Notes: generated from the letters alone by a model not told the origin. A stretch of 58,672 bases of DNA from Anaerolineae bacterium (GCA_020848035.1 JADLAX010000008.1:1-58672), one strand, 5' to 3'. Shown: positions 25,607 to 36,071, counted from the first letter of the stretch. Numbers and translations: made by a program.

Positions 25607-28141
25607 ATGGTTACAACAGGCGCTGAATTTACATTTGGTAAATGGCTGCGGCGGCGACGCAAAGCGCTCGACCTGACCCAGGTTGAGCTGGCAGCACGTG
25701 TGCCTTGTGCCAAAGGCACCATCCGACGGCTTGAGGCGGATGATTTACAGCCATCCAAACAATTGGCGGAACGCCTGGCTGAGCTGCTTGATATTCCAGT
25801 GCCAAAACGGCCAGATTTTGTTCGTTTTGCCCGAAACAGCTTACCCCTGGACGCTTCATTCGATCTTGTACCGGTGCCCATAGGTGATAGCGAAGCAAAG
25901 CCACCTCTCCGTGAATGGGTTAAGCCCTTAACACGACGATACGTGATATCTGCCGCGGTTACCCCCTTGCTGGGTCGTTTGCATGCCGCAGGAGCAATTG
26001 GTGAGATGCTGTTACGACCGGATGTGCGCCTGGTCACCCTCACGGGTCTTCCTGGCGTGGGCAAAACCCAGCTGGCGATGCAGGTGGCCCGACAAATTCA
26101 GGGTAGTTTTCGCGAAGGAGCCTGTTTTGTGAGTTTGGCCCCACTGCAAGAGGCAGATCGTGTCTTGCCAGCTATCGCTCAAGCCATTGATCTGTTGGAC
26201 AGCGGGCGCAGTGCTGCTATTGCCCTGGCCGAGCGGCTGCGTCATGAAGAACTGGTGCTGGTGTTGGATAACTTTGAACATTTGCTTGCGGCAGTACCCC
26301 ACATGGCGGCCTTGTTGTCAGCCGCGCCGGGTTTGAAACTGTTGTGCACCAGTCGAATCCCCCTGCGCATTCTGGGCGAACATGAATTTGTGGTACCGCC
26401 CCTGGCCTTGCCGCCTTCCCTTGAACAAATACCGGTAGCAACGCTTGAGGCAAATCCAGCGGTGGCTCTCTTTGTCGCGCGAGCTAAAGCGGCCCAACCT
26501 GGTTTTGGCTTTACCCCTGAAAACAGCCGACAAATTGCCGAGATATGCCAGCGGTTGGATGGGCTACCGCTGGCCATTGAACTGGCCGCTACCCGAATTA
26601 AGCTCTTTTCGCCCGCTGCCCTCCTGGCACGTTTAGACCAGCGTTTGCCTTTTCTTACCGGCGGCACCCGCGATGCCCCTGCGCGCCAGCAGACTCTTGA
26701 GGCGGCTATTGCCTGGAGCTACGATTTGTTGCCCGAGGCGGCCAAGATAGGTTTGGCCCGCCTGGGTATTTTTTGGGGTGGCTGGACTTTGGAAGCGGCG
26801 GAAGCGCTGGGTCAGGGCGATATAAATGTCCTGGATACGCTGGCTACCCTGGTAGATCACAGCCTGGTCCAGACTACCATCCTTGACAATGGTGATGTGC
26901 GCTTTGTTATGTTGGAGACCATTCGGGAATTTGCCCTGGCCCGCCTGGAGGAGCGGGGTGAAATGGCGGTAATGCAGGCACAACACGGCCGTTACTTTTT
27001 GTCGTTGGCCAGCAACAGCGAGGCGGGTTTACAAGGCCCGGAACAAGTAACCTGGATGCAACGCCTAAATGCTGACCTGAATAACTTGCGGGCAGCCTTT
27101 GGTTGGAGCCTTTCTGATCAGGGAGAAGCCGAGCCAGGTTTGCGGGCCGCAGCAGCTCTGTGGTGGTTCTGGTGGACCAACGGGCAGGTGGGTGAAGGGC
27201 GTCGTTGGCTTGAGGAGTTGATCCAGCGGTCTCGTGGAACAGCCTTAATGGGCGTCAGTGTCTATGGCCGGGCGGTACTTGGTTCAGGCATCCTGGCTTA
27301 TTTTGCGGGCGATTTTGAAGCGGCACTGCCTCAGTTTGAGCTTGCTCAGAGGCTGGGGGTGCAATTAAATGACAACACAACCTATGGTTATGCCCTCTTT
27401 ATGATTGGCACCGTGCTGGTGTTCTCCGACAAAAAGGAGGAAGGTTATGCCAATCTGGCTCAGGGAGCACGGATATTACGTCAGGCGGGTCCGCTGGCGG
27501 CCTGGTATGTTGGCGTCACCAGCCTGGCCCAGACCCTCTTGTCATTTGAACGAAACGATCTTGACGCAGCTCAGCAACATGCCGATGAGGGTCTGGCAAT
27601 TTTTAGCCAACTTGGACAACCATACGGTATTGGGTTGGCCTTCAACTATCAAGGGGATGTAGCCCGATTGCAAGGCAACCACGCCATCGCTGCCGAGCGT
27701 TACCAGGCGGCGCTGCGCTTGCTGCGCCAGGCCAGGGCGAAAAGCGAAATTCCGGCGGTGCTCCACAATTTCGCCCACACCTGGCTGGCCAAAGGAGAGT
27801 TTGGCCAGGCTAAGGCGCTTTTTGCTGAGGCGCTGGAATTACACCGCGAGATTGGCAATCGGATGGGCATGGTGGAGTGCCTGCTGGGACAGGCTTACCT
27901 GGCCATCAAGCAGGAACAGCCCCAAACAGCGGCCGTATTGCTGGGGGCAGCGGATGGCCTGTTAGCGGCGTTGAACATGCCGTTGTTTGCGGCAGAACAG
28001 GCTATCTATCAGCAAACCGCACAGATGGCTCGCCAGCAGGTGCTGGCTTCAGCCTGGGCGGAAGCCCATCTGGCTGGACAATCCATGACATTGGTCGAGA
28101 TTATCAAGATTGCCCGCACGATAGGTTACACCTCCCAGTGA
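25607..28141 (+). CDS. XRE-STAND-TPR transcriptional regulator
   Basis: An 844-residue multidomain regulator. An N-terminal XRE-type helix-turn-helix (residues about 8-65, LDLTQVELAARVPCAKGTIRRLEAD) is followed by a STAND/NB-ARC NTPase. Its Walker A is GLPGVGKT and its Walker B is LVLVLDNFEHLL; the sensor-like CTSRIPL and GLPLAIELAATR follow. The C-terminal half consists of TPR-like helical repeats that usually bind the signal or partner. Such proteins are common in Chloroflexota and Actinobacteria. It is divergent from the ester-cyclase pair. The ATG used has only a weak ribosome-binding site. Confidence 0.88.
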   Translation: MVTTGAEFTFGKWLRRRRKALDLTQVELAARVPCAKGTIRRLEADDLQPSKQLAERLAELLDIPVPKRPDFVRFARNSLPLDASFDLVPVPIGDSEAKPPLREWVKPLTRRYVISAAVTPLLGRLHAAGAIGEMLLRPDVRLVTLTGLPGVGKTQLAMQVARQIQGSFREGACFVSLAPLQEADRVLPAIAQAIDLLDSGRSAAIALAERLRHEELVLVLDNFEHLLAAVPHMAALLSAAPGLKLLCTSRIPLRILGEHEFVVPPLALPPSLEQIPVATLEANPAVALFVARAKAAQPGFGFTPENSRQIAEICQRLDGLPLAIELAATRIKLFSPAALLARLDQRLPFLTGGTRDAPARQQTLEAAIAWSYDLLPEAAKIGLARLGIFWGGWTLEAAEALGQGDINVLDTLATLVDHSLVQTTILDNGDVRFVMLETIREFALARLEERGEMAVMQAQHGRYFLSLASNSEAGLQGPEQVTWMQRLNADLNNLRAAFGWSLSDQGEAEPGLRAAAALWWFWWTNGQVGEGRRWLEELIQRSRGTALMGVSVYGRAVLGSGILAYFAGDFEAALPQFELAQRLGVQLNDNTTYGYALFMIGTVLVFSDKKEEGYANLAQGARILRQAGPLAAWYVGVTSLAQTLLSFERNDLDAAQQHADEGLAIFSQLGQPYGIGLAFNYQGDVARLQGNHAIAAERYQAALRLLRQARAKSEIPAVLHNFAHTWLAKGEFGQAKALFAEALELHREIGNRMGMVECLLGQAYLAIKQEQPQTAAVLLGAADGLLAALNMPLFAAEQAIYQQTAQMARQQVLASAWAEAHLAGQSMTLVEIIKIARTIGYTSQ

Positions 28142-28511
28142 ACAAGCGGCAAATTATCGGATACCTATTTCAATCGCCCTTGAATTTGAAATAATCTGAG
28201 ACACAAACTCACACTTGTTACGCGTCTGGCGTTAGACGATAGCTCGAGTGAGCACAGCCTAGAGAGCGCATTTTTTACCAGTGTAGGGTAACGGTGACAT
28301 CCTATGTTGTGTGCCATTTCTCAGGCATGGAAGGCCTCCCAACTTCAAAACAACATAAGATGAAAAGCGAGTCGCGGGAACAACACAAAAATAGCCCACT
28401 GTGACATACTCGTATGGGTTATCAGCGTCCCTTTATCCTGGGCTACTTTGCCATGCCCAGTTCGTTCCGAGAAGCTGTGATTGGCCAGTAAAGCTTTTCA
28501 GACCAAATTAC
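28142..28511. other. Non-coding stretch left of the ISL3 transposase
   Basis: These 370 bp hold no convincing gene. They probably include the left end of the ISL3-family element, but I could not pair terminal inverted repeats or target duplications with the right side. Confidence 0.5.
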
Positions 28512-29960
28512 TCAATTCACCGATCTTCTTTTCGACTGTGATACAATCAATGTAACAATCTTATATTCGGTAGACAGCTTTTTGACTGAAGGATCTTGTT
28601 GCACCCAGTTCAAAATGACTTTTTCATCATCGGTTAGCTTGGCCGGCTCTTTTATTAGCACCCACACCATTTCAAAAATAGTTGGAACATCGCAAGCTGC
28701 CTTCTCCGTTTTTAGTTGACGTAGTTTCTTGAGCTCGGAATCGGCCATATACTTCTTGGGACCCATTGGGGATGGTTTTGTTCGATTAAGTTGCAGCCAT
28801 TTACTTACCTGACTGCGAGTGCCTGGATATCCCTGAGCCTGAATATCACGCCATAGTTGAGAGGCATTCTCACATCCCTGCTCGACTCGGTTATGCAAAT
28901 AAGCAAGGTATGTATCCAAAATACTTGATTTGGATTGATGTCGTTGACGTTCGGGAAACGTTTCAGAGTAAAAGTAAATACGGGCTGTATTCCGAGCAAT
29001 ACCTAACTCACGGGAGATTTGCCTAATGTTTCGTCCCGCACGACGTAATTGCTGAATTGTTTCATACACTTCCACACGACTTTCTCTGCTAGACAAGGCT
29101 TGCACATAATCTCGTCTGGTGCGAGGAAATATCTGAGCGCGTTCTTTTGAATTCTGCTCCCCTGACTGTGCCCTTTCCGTTTGTTCTATTGCAGGTAGCT
29201 TCTTCAATCGATTGTACACTCGTCCAAAGTATCGCTGTAGCATTTGCTTGGCATTCAAGAATAGATGCCAACGGTCGGCAATTTGCATCGCATTTGGGGC
29301 ACCGTCATTAATGCCTCTCGTGTATTCTGTTGACCGATCACGTGTGATTATTTGAACACCAGGGTGATTCTGCAACCATTCTGCCAATACTTCGGCCGTT
29401 CGGTCTGGAAACAAATCGACTACTCTGTTTTCTTCTAGATCGACCAGTATTGTGCCATAGGTTTGCCCCTTACATTTTGCCCAATCATCTACCCCTAAAA
29501 TTCGTGGCGTTTCAGGTTGGAGGTCTGGTACTTCACGAACTAAACGCAACAATGTATCCGGACTGGCGCTCATGTAGAATGTCTGCAATAAACGTGACCC
29601 GGCTTCGCCATTGGTGATCAATGCTATCTGCAATTGTTGAGTCGTTAATCGCTCTGAACGCCTCCCATATCTCCTGACAAAACCAGGGAATTGACCAGCA
29701 AACGTGCGCCGATGACAAGCAACATTATCACAAAAGAAACGAGGAACGCTCAGTTGCAATCGAACGCAATAGCCAACACAGGGCAAATCTTGCGGATGGC
29801 GTATGTAATGGCCATTTAGACGTTGTGACCACGTCTGACAAGCCGGGCATTTACCACCCTGCTGTATGCTTTCTGTTTCCACGAGAAGTGAATCCTCAAT
29901 AATTTGTAATCCGATCACTCTCAAGTTGCATTCTGTAGGCCAGAGAAATTCTAATAGCAC
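28512..29960 (-). mobile_element. ISL3-family transposase
   Basis: A 482-residue transposase. It has an N-terminal zinc-binding domain (CPACQTW, later CDNVACHRRTF). The DDE core starts GVDDWAKCKGQTYGTILVDLE, followed by ITRDRSTEYTRGI and ADRWHLFLN. A long helix-turn-helix-containing insertion follows (RAGRNIRQISRELGIARNTARIYFY). The reading frame is full length for the family, so it may be active. It stands between the STAND regulator and the secreted-protein pair. Terminal repeats were not identified. Confidence 0.9.
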
Positions 29961-30089
29961 AAGAAACCCCCATTGTTCCTATGAGATTTCCTGAATTATC
30001 ATCAAAATGCTATTTGCGGCCTCATTTCACAAAAATTGCGGATGAACAGTTTTTGGGGTTCATCATACTTTTTGCAGCTGCTGCGTGGC

Positions 30090-30386
30090 TTACTTTCTCA
30101 CAAAAGGCAGATAGACTTTTAGAGTTGGACCACCACCAATCCCACCTGTTTGACCGTTCCAAAAGCCACCCGTCAGGCTATAAGAGCCACCAGTCATTCG
30201 ACCGGCATCTGCCTGACCAGCAGTCCCACTTAAACTAAATGTGCTGCCTTTGCTTGTGCCTCCGCCTCCGTCTGTTGACCACCAGGTTATACTCAAACTC
30301 GTTGGTGATTCAGGCAATGCCAGCAAGGTTACCGCCGTCATCAGGCATAAAACCACAACCAACAAAAAAATCGTTTTAAATTTCAT
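30090..30386 (-). CDS. Small secreted protein with GGFW tail motif
   Basis: A 98-residue protein with a clear signal peptide (residues 1-24). A short mature domain carries the pattern WWSTDGGGGTSKGSTFSLSGTAGQADAG, then GGSYSLTGGFW. This motif is frequent in secreted Chloroflexota proteins, where it often precedes a C-terminal LPFVRK-like end, as here. AGGAAGG precedes the ATG. The gene follows a larger secreted protein by 11 bp, so the two are probably cotranscribed. Role at the cell surface is unknown. Confidence 0.75.
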   Translation of the reverse strand: MKFKTIFLLVVVLCLMTAVTLLALPESPTSLSITWWSTDGGGGTSKGSTFSLSGTAGQADAGRMTGGSYSLTGGFWNGQTGGIGGGPTLKVYLPFVRK

Positions 30387-30397
30387 TGGCTGCCTTC

Positions 30398-31840
30398 CTA
30401 TCGTAATGTTATAAATACAGGTATCAATTCTTGCCCGGCTGTTGCGGTCTCCAAAGCAATGCCGATGCTTTGTGCCCCTTCCGTGACAACCATACCCTCC
30501 AATTGCCGCGTTTCTAACGTCCGAGCTTGCCCTGCCACGGCGGAAGTTGTCAGGCGTTCACCTACTTGAACGGCCGTTCCCGCCTGCAATTTCACTTGTG
30601 CTATGCCATAGATTACCAATGCTACGTAGTCACCTGGGTTTGCTGGCCCTTCGGCGCTTTGCAGAGACATGGCCCCTTCATCCCCCTTACCCGGTGCCAC
30701 GTCATAAACCATACGTCCTGTCACCACACCAATAACACCTGTGAACTGCTCGTCATCCGCCAAACGTACCATAGGGATGGCATTTTGCGCTCCGGGCAGC
30801 GCATCGGCCATACCAGCCACGGCGGCCATATCTCCCACCTCAAGTGCTGTCGGCCCTGTCACCCTAGCGACCAACGAGTAGGCGTTGGCAGAAACATTGC
30901 CCGCTTGAATGTTGTCGACGCTATAAAACGCCCACTCTCCATTGGCGTTGGCCGTATTAGACCATATCCCATACGTTGACACACCAGGACTGGGAATATA
31001 TACGCCATAATTGGCCACGTCTGGAGGACTGCCAATCTGGATAGCGTCATCGCCTGTGTCAAGTACGCGGATGCCGTCGTTGCCAGTGGTGTTACTGATG
31101 ACCAGACTGTAATCCACACTTGGGCCAATTCGTAAACCCCCTTCATTGGGTACTGTTAGCCGAATACCGGCATTATATAAATGCCAGTCACCGCTTGCGC
31201 CGTTGTAATAAGTCCAGGCGCGAAAAGAGCCATTGGTGGCATATCCATAAAATGGCCAGCCAGAGGTGTCAGAAGTTTCTACATACATGCCGCCATATTC
31301 ATTAGCGCCACCAGGGGCCCGGATCCCAAAAACCTCGTTGCCAGAGATGCGGAAATTACGGCCAACGCCCACAAAATTCTGTGATTCGTTGGTATACACG
31401 TTAGGTAAACCAAGGGCGTAGGGCGCTGGCGTCAGTTCCTGCCGGGGGTTTAAAGCGGTGAAAGTGCTGCCGCCCGATGGCCGCACACTAATCGCCAGCC
31501 AGCGTGCATTTTGCCCGAAGGTCACTGCACCAAAATCCAGTTTTACTGTGAACAAACCGTTCTGTACCAGCACGTTATTCAAAACGACCGTGTTGCCAAC
31601 TTGTAAGCCTCCTGCAGCTGCATCGTAAAGCCTGAATTCCAAGTCATAGCTTCCGTTAGCTGCACTGCCGTTGTTATCCAGGTATCCCTGGTAGGTAAAG
31701 CCTGTACCAATGGGCACATTAGGTGCTTGGGGTTGCGCGGTGTCGGCAGCTGTTAGCTGAGGTATGACCAATGCTGCGGCAACTGCCGTTATTAATGCAG
31801 TTATGGCGATAATCACAAAAAGATAGGCACGGCGCTTCAT
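30398..31840 (-). CDS. Secreted fibre-like protein
   Basis: A 480-residue protein with a signal peptide (about residues 1-31). The start of the mature part (FTYQGYLDNNGSAANGSYDLEFRLYDAAAGG, then PAPYALGLP) is common in secreted Chloroflexota and other bacterial proteins of unknown role. A repetitive beta-rich middle follows. The C-terminal part (DDEQFTGVIGVVTGRMVYD, then GIALETATAGQELIPVFITLR) resembles the trimeric end domains of phage or surface fibres. AGAAGGAG precedes the ATG. A surface or adhesion role is inferred. Confidence 0.65.
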   Translation of the reverse strand: MKRRAYLFVIIAITALITAVAAALVIPQLTAADTAQPQAPNVPIGTGFTYQGYLDNNGSAANGSYDLEFRLYDAAAGGLQVGNTVVLNNVLVQNGLFTVKLDFGAVTFGQNARWLAISVRPSGGSTFTALNPRQELTPAPYALGLPNVYTNESQNFVGVGRNFRISGNEVFGIRAPGGANEYGGMYVETSDTSGWPFYGYATNGSFRAWTYYNGASGDWHLYNAGIRLTVPNEGGLRIGPSVDYSLVISNTTGNDGIRVLDTGDDAIQIGSPPDVANYGVYIPSPGVSTYGIWSNTANANGEWAFYSVDNIQAGNVSANAYSLVARVTGPTALEVGDMAAVAGMADALPGAQNAIPMVRLADDEQFTGVIGVVTGRMVYDVAPGKGDEGAMSLQSAEGPANPGDYVALVIYGIAQVKLQAGTAVQVGERLTTSAVAGQARTLETRQLEGMVVTEGAQSIGIALETATAGQELIPVFITLR

Positions 31841-32110
31841 TTTGATCTCCTTCTAACCAGTGTAAGGTAACACAATGCAAAGAGCGTTTATATCTGTTTA
31901 TGAATTCACATTTTGCGGTTCCCTACTTGAGGCTTGTGATGACTCAACACAAATTGAGCATTAAGCGGATTTTCCAAATGTAAGTCGGCAATTTTAGTTT
32001 GCGATGTGTGGAGAGTTGAAAAAGGTTTTTAGAAGTTTTGCAGCGATCTGATATCAAAAAACGGGGTAAGGACGGTCTCTAATAATTATAGACGCCCATC
32101 ATAATAGATA

Positions 32111-32410
32111 TTCCATGAAAATGGAAGTGCCTCTCTAAGATAGGAAGGTGACCAGCCAGTCGAGCGATAAAGTGCAAGCGCGAAAGCGATCTGTCTTTTG
32201 ACACCGACGGCAAGTCGTTATTGAAGCAATCGCCTTATGCCATACAGATGGGATGACGTGCAGGCCCGAACGCGAAAGAGCCCGCTTGGGAGCAACACGC
32301 TAATAGGGCCTATGGGTAACATACGTGCAACGAGGAAACTACACGAGAGCGCAATAGATGAAAACGGTGAATATCCGCACTCACTACTCTCGTGCGGTTG
32401 CCTCATATGG
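32111..32410 (+). ncRNA. Structured RNA, possible group II intron relic
   Basis: On the plus strand many stems are packed into 300 bases with no gene. TTCCAT-GAAA-ATGGAA lies at 32111-32126. CGC-GAAA-GCG is at 32179-32188. GCGAT/ATCGC (32186-32190 with 32229-32233) encloses CGAC/GTCG. AGGCCC/GGGCCT is at 32262-32267 with 32306-32311. CACGAGAG/CTCTCGTG is at 32342-32349 with 32387-32394. GNRA tetraloops, phrases such as AACACGCTAATAG and GCAACGAGGAAAC, and a GTGCC start near 32127 recall the 5' half of bacterial group II introns. No intron ORF or domain V is recognised. It lies in a 680-bp gap between minus-strand genes, and the rest of that gap shows nothing else. Confidence 0.42.
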
Positions 32411-32523
32411 TTCATTTGTTACCCGAAGGCCTGGATGGAATAACTGCAGACTCCGGCCAAAAAGCAACTTTCTGAGTGCTAATCTCTGAGAAGTCACCGT
32501 TTTTTGATCACGTTTGTCGAAAT

Positions 32524-33756
32524 TTATACGCCTTGTAACGATTCCCAAATGGCCCGCAGAGTAAGGCTCTGTCCCGCCAACAGCGTCCGGCTGCGAAAGA
32601 ACTTAGTGGCGCCCCAGAGGAATAACAGGGCCATTCCTAAACTGCAACCTAAACTCACCATCCACTGCCAGGCAGGTACCGTCGTCATGACCAGACGCAT
32701 CGGCATGGCAATTGGGGCCGTCAAAGGAATAAGGCTCAGCGCTGTGGCAAACGTGCCATTGGGGGCAGAGATCATAATGCTGTTAAACCACATAGGCAGA
32801 AACGTAGGCAGCATCAGCAAAAACGTATACTGGGAGCTCTCCTTTACGCTGGGCGTAATGGCCCCTAATCCGGCAAATAGGCTGGCGTACACCAGATAAC
32901 CAATGACAAAATGGGAAAAGATGAGCAGCCAGATGTCCATTGAAAGAGAAGGTAGCGTCAAATTGCTGAAAGGTCCCTCACTACCCTGGAAAAAGAAAAA
33001 AGCCAGGGCTGTCCATACCACCATTTGCAGCAGACCAATACCGCCCAGCCCCAAAACTTTGCCAGCCAGTAGGTGAAACGGCCGTATCGATGACAACAAG
33101 ATCTCCATAACCCGGTTCTCTTTTTCCTTGCCCAGGCTTTGCAGTAAATAACCAGCTGCGCCCATCACAGTCAGGAAAAAAAGGAGCGCCACCCCTAACG
33201 CCAGAGCCAAGTTAGCCAAATAGTTTTGCTGTCCCTGATCCTCCGTGGCGCTCAAGTCAATTTCTTCATACTGCTGAATGGGCCAAATAACCAGAGAAAC
33301 CGCGGCCGATTCTTTGACGAAGTTTTCTACCAACACACCATAGAGAACCTGACCTTCATTGGATCCCACAGATTGGTCTTCGGCGTACTGGGAAATTTGG
33401 CCGCGTTCCAGATAATCGGCCGGTATATGGTAATAGCTGCTAATCTCACCGGCATCATAAGCCGCTTTGGCAGCGTCCAGGCTGGGAAAAGGGACAAACA
33501 TGCTGTCAGCTGGCGGTGAAATAGTGTCCAACTGCCCTGTATCATCGACCAGTCCTGCTGGCAGATTCTCATCACCATCGGAGACAATCTGGGATAACAG
33601 ACTGCTGTTATCGCCACCTTGCGTGCGGTTGAGCCAGTTGATACCCGCTACGAGGAGCAGCATGATCAGTGGCAAACCGAAAATGGTGAACAAGGCCGAC
33701 CGCCGCTTCAAGGTGCTCATAAATTCATGTTTGGCGACTAATACAATTTTGTTCAT
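32524..33756 (-). CDS. ABC-2 type transporter permease
   Basis: A 410-residue membrane protein of the NatB/ABC-2 group. There is one N-terminal helix (about residues 20-42), a large extracytoplasmic domain (to about 175) and five or six C-terminal helices. The conserved EKENRVMEILLSSIRPFHLLAGKVLGLG loop contacts the ATPase. It is paralogous to the gene before it and overlaps its stop by 4 bp (ATGA). With that protein and the ATPase it forms an exporter; substrate unknown (ions, drugs or lipids in relatives). Confidence 0.88.
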   Translation of the reverse strand: MNKIVLVAKHEFMSTLKRRSALFTIFGLPLIMLLLVAGINWLNRTQGGDNSSLLSQIVSDGDENLPAGLVDDTGQLDTISPPADSMFVPFPSLDAAKAAYDAGEISSYYHIPADYLERGQISQYAEDQSVGSNEGQVLYGVLVENFVKESAAVSLVIWPIQQYEEIDLSATEDQGQQNYLANLALALGVALLFFLTVMGAAGYLLQSLGKEKENRVMEILLSSIRPFHLLAGKVLGLGGIGLLQMVVWTALAFFFFQGSEGPFSNLTLPSLSMDIWLLIFSHFVIGYLVYASLFAGLGAITPSVKESSQYTFLLMLPTFLPMWFNSIMISAPNGTFATALSLIPLTAPIAMPMRLVMTTVPAWQWMVSLGCSLGMALLFLWGATKFFRSRTLLAGQSLTLRAIWESLQGV

Positions 33757-34949
33757 GCCTTACCCCCTAGTTGCTGCCGAATTTCCCGCCAGGAAACCCG
33801 TTTGCCGTAACGCAGCATGCCCAATCGCAGCAGACGGCTGTTTAAATAAAGGGTGAGTGCTGCAGTACCGGCTAAAATCAGCCAGCTTAGAATCATCTGC
33901 CAGATTGGCACCGTCGCAACCTGGGTGCGCGTTAAAATCGTGAGCGGCGCTGAAAATGGGATCAGGCTTAATACCAGGTTAAAGGTGCTGTTAGGGCTGT
34001 CAATAATGAGCCAGACAAAATAAAGGGGAAACATCGACAGGATGCTGGTGATCCCCACAATTTGCTGGCCTTCGGAAACGGACGTGATGCTGATTCCAAT
34101 TGACGCGATGATTGACGCAATCAAAATATAGAAGGGCACAAACCAGGCCACAATCACAAAAAGCCCGACAGGCGAAAGAGAAATTGTCGGGAACTGCGCG
34201 ATGTTGGTACGGGCAATTGCCAGGCCAATAAACACCAGCCCCAGCCAGACGCCAATTTGAATGAAACCCAGTATCACCAGGCCAAGTACCTTGCCAATCA
34301 TCAGCTCTTCTGGAGTGAGCGAGGTAATCAAAATCTCCATCGTCCGATTTTCCTTCTCGTCTACAATCGCTTGCAGCAAAAGGCCTGAGGTGGAAAAAAC
34401 GGCAATGAGAAAGATAATACCAACAACAAAGGGAAGAATGAAGCTTAATTCGGACCTGTGCCGGCCCGCTTCAGAAAGTGCCTGGAAGCGAATATCCAGA
34501 CTGTTATCATGAAATCGTTCCAAAAGGATGGGGTCACCGGTCGATAGCAAGCTGGTGCGCAAATAGTCGGAAATATCACCCGTAATTTCTTCGAATGTGT
34601 CGCCATTGTGGTAGAGCGTGACATGTCCTGACTGCAGGTAATCTTGAGGCAAGACAAAATATGCCTGTATTTCTTTTTCAATGAGGGCGTTGTGTGCGGC
34701 CGTTTCTTCAGCAAACTCTTCAAATGGCACACTGTTATTCTCAATTGCGGCGTACGCGGCCGGGTCCATCACAATCCCAGCCTGATCAATGACCCCTACC
34801 GGATCATCGGACTTGCTGTTAAAAAAGAGCACAACGCCGGCTCCTATCGCAATCATAATCACCGGCAGACCCAAAACGGCAAACAAAAAGCTGCGTCGCT
34901 TAAAGTGTCGCCAGAATTCATGCTTCATCACTAAAATTGTTTTATTCAT
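33753..34949 (-). CDS. ABC-2 type transporter permease
   Basis: A 398-residue paralogue of the next gene with the same topology. The matching loop is DEKENRTMEILITSLTPEELMIGKVLGL. The two probably form a heterodimer. It lies 63 bp after the ATPase gene and overlaps the second permease by 4 bp. The family includes NatB-like Na+ exporters and drug-export systems. Nothing in the sequence fixes the substrate. Confidence 0.88.
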   Translation of the reverse strand: MNKTILVMKHEFWRHFKRRSFLFAVLGLPVIMIAIGAGVVLFFNSKSDDPVGVIDQAGIVMDPAAYAAIENNSVPFEEFAEETAAHNALIEKEIQAYFVLPQDYLQSGHVTLYHNGDTFEEITGDISDYLRTSLLSTGDPILLERFHDNSLDIRFQALSEAGRHRSELSFILPFVVGIIFLIAVFSTSGLLLQAIVDEKENRTMEILITSLTPEELMIGKVLGLVILGFIQIGVWLGLVFIGLAIARTNIAQFPTISLSPVGLFVIVAWFVPFYILIASIIASIGISITSVSEGQQIVGITSILSMFPLYFVWLIIDSPNSTFNLVLSLIPFSAPLTILTRTQVATVPIWQMILSWLILAGTAALTLYLNSRLLRLGMLRYGKRVSWREIRQQLGGKA

Positions 34950-35012
34950 TTTGATTTACGGGGGCGAAGATTGGAGGGTCTGTGGAGTATTGTTGTTCGC
35001 TTCGATCTCCGC

Positions 35013-35924
35013 TTAACTTTGCTCGTCCAGCTGGTTTTCGCCAACGATACGAATAAAAATCTCATTCAAACTCGGCATTGCCAATGAAAAGTGTTCGATG
35101 TAGATATCCTCGTTTTTAGCCAGTTCCCGCAGCAAATCATTGGGCGTCACGCCATCGGCCAGGGAAAGCTGCCAGGTGTTATTATGATGCTCAACTAGCT
35201 GCACCTGCGACAGCTGTTCGAAGGGTCCGCTGCCCCCGATTTCCACCGTATTGCCGGCAAACTGGCGGCGTACAGCCGCCACCGCACCCTCCAGCACGAC
35301 CCGACCGCGATGAATCAGAACAATGCGATCGCACATGGCTTCGACCTGGTGCATCTGGTGAGTGGACATGATGATTGCCTTGCCTTTATCGCGCAGGTCA
35401 AGCAGCATTTGCCGGATCAATTCCGTGTTAACGGGATCCAGCCCAGAGAAAGGTTCATCAACAATAATCAAATCGGGATCATGCAGAACGGTGACAATAA
35501 ACTGCGCCTTCTGGTGCATGCCGCGGCTGAGGGTGCTCATTTTTTTGTCCCGGTGGGTCCACAGGTCGAGCTGCTTTAAATATGTCTCGGCATTGGCTGC
35601 GGCCGTTTTCTTATCTAAGCCCTTTAACGATGCCAGGTACAGGATAACATCGATCAGCTTTTGGTCAGCATACAACCCCCGCTCCTCGGGCAGATAACCA
35701 ATGCGGTTTTTCTTTTCTTCGGTCATCGCATCGCCAAAGATGGCGACCCGGCCCGTATCGGGCCGAATGATGTCCAACATCATACGGATTGTCGTCGTTT
35801 TACCCGCTCCATTGGGTCCCAACAGGCCAAATATTTCGCCCGGCTCGACATGAAAACTAACATGATCGGCCGCTTGAGTCTGGCCAAACCGTTTGCTGAC
35901 ATTTTCAAGGATTACACTACTCAT
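35013..35924 (-). CDS. ABC transporter ATPase (NatA/CcmA type)
   Basis: A 303-residue ATPase. Walker A is GPNGAGKTT. The Q-loop segment is GYLPEERGLYADQ. The signature is LSRGMHQKAQ, deviating from LSGGQ as in NatA-type exporters. Walker B is LIIVDEPFSGLDP and the switch His is in STHQMHQ. The C-terminal DUF4162-like extension (GNTVEIGGSGPFEQL onward) is typical of this subgroup. It is first gene of an exporter operon with two permeases. No regulator is adjacent. Confidence 0.93.
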   Translation of the reverse strand: MSSVILENVSKRFGQTQAADHVSFHVEPGEIFGLLGPNGAGKTTTIRMMLDIIRPDTGRVAIFGDAMTEEKKNRIGYLPEERGLYADQKLIDVILYLASLKGLDKKTAAANAETYLKQLDLWTHRDKKMSTLSRGMHQKAQFIVTVLHDPDLIIVDEPFSGLDPVNTELIRQMLLDLRDKGKAIIMSTHQMHQVEAMCDRIVLIHRGRVVLEGAVAAVRRQFAGNTVEIGGSGPFEQLSQVQLVEHHNNTWQLSLADGVTPNDLLRELAKNEDIYIEHFSLAMPSLNEIFIRIVGENQLDEQS

Positions 35925-36051
35925 AAGATTTCCTTTGAGTGAAGTTGAGAAGTTTTTTAGATTAAATTTTACCCCACGGCCGTGTTGATGAAGACAATTT
36001 ATAGTAGCCTATATCGCATTGTGCCTGAATAATCAAATCCAGACAGCCCCT

Positions 36052-36071
36052 ATACGGACAATTATCCGTAT
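36052..36071. promoter_or_regulatory. Palindrome upstream of the exporter operon
   Basis: ATACGGA and TCCGTAT are separated by 6 bases, about 130 bp upstream of the ATPase start. It could be an operator of the exporter operon or part of the end of the neighbouring ISL3 fragment. Confidence 0.3.

Noticed and set aside
32237..32443. 68-codon plus-strand frame in the structured-RNA region
   Set aside because: It runs through several conserved-looking hairpins; the stems explain the sequence better than a protein does.
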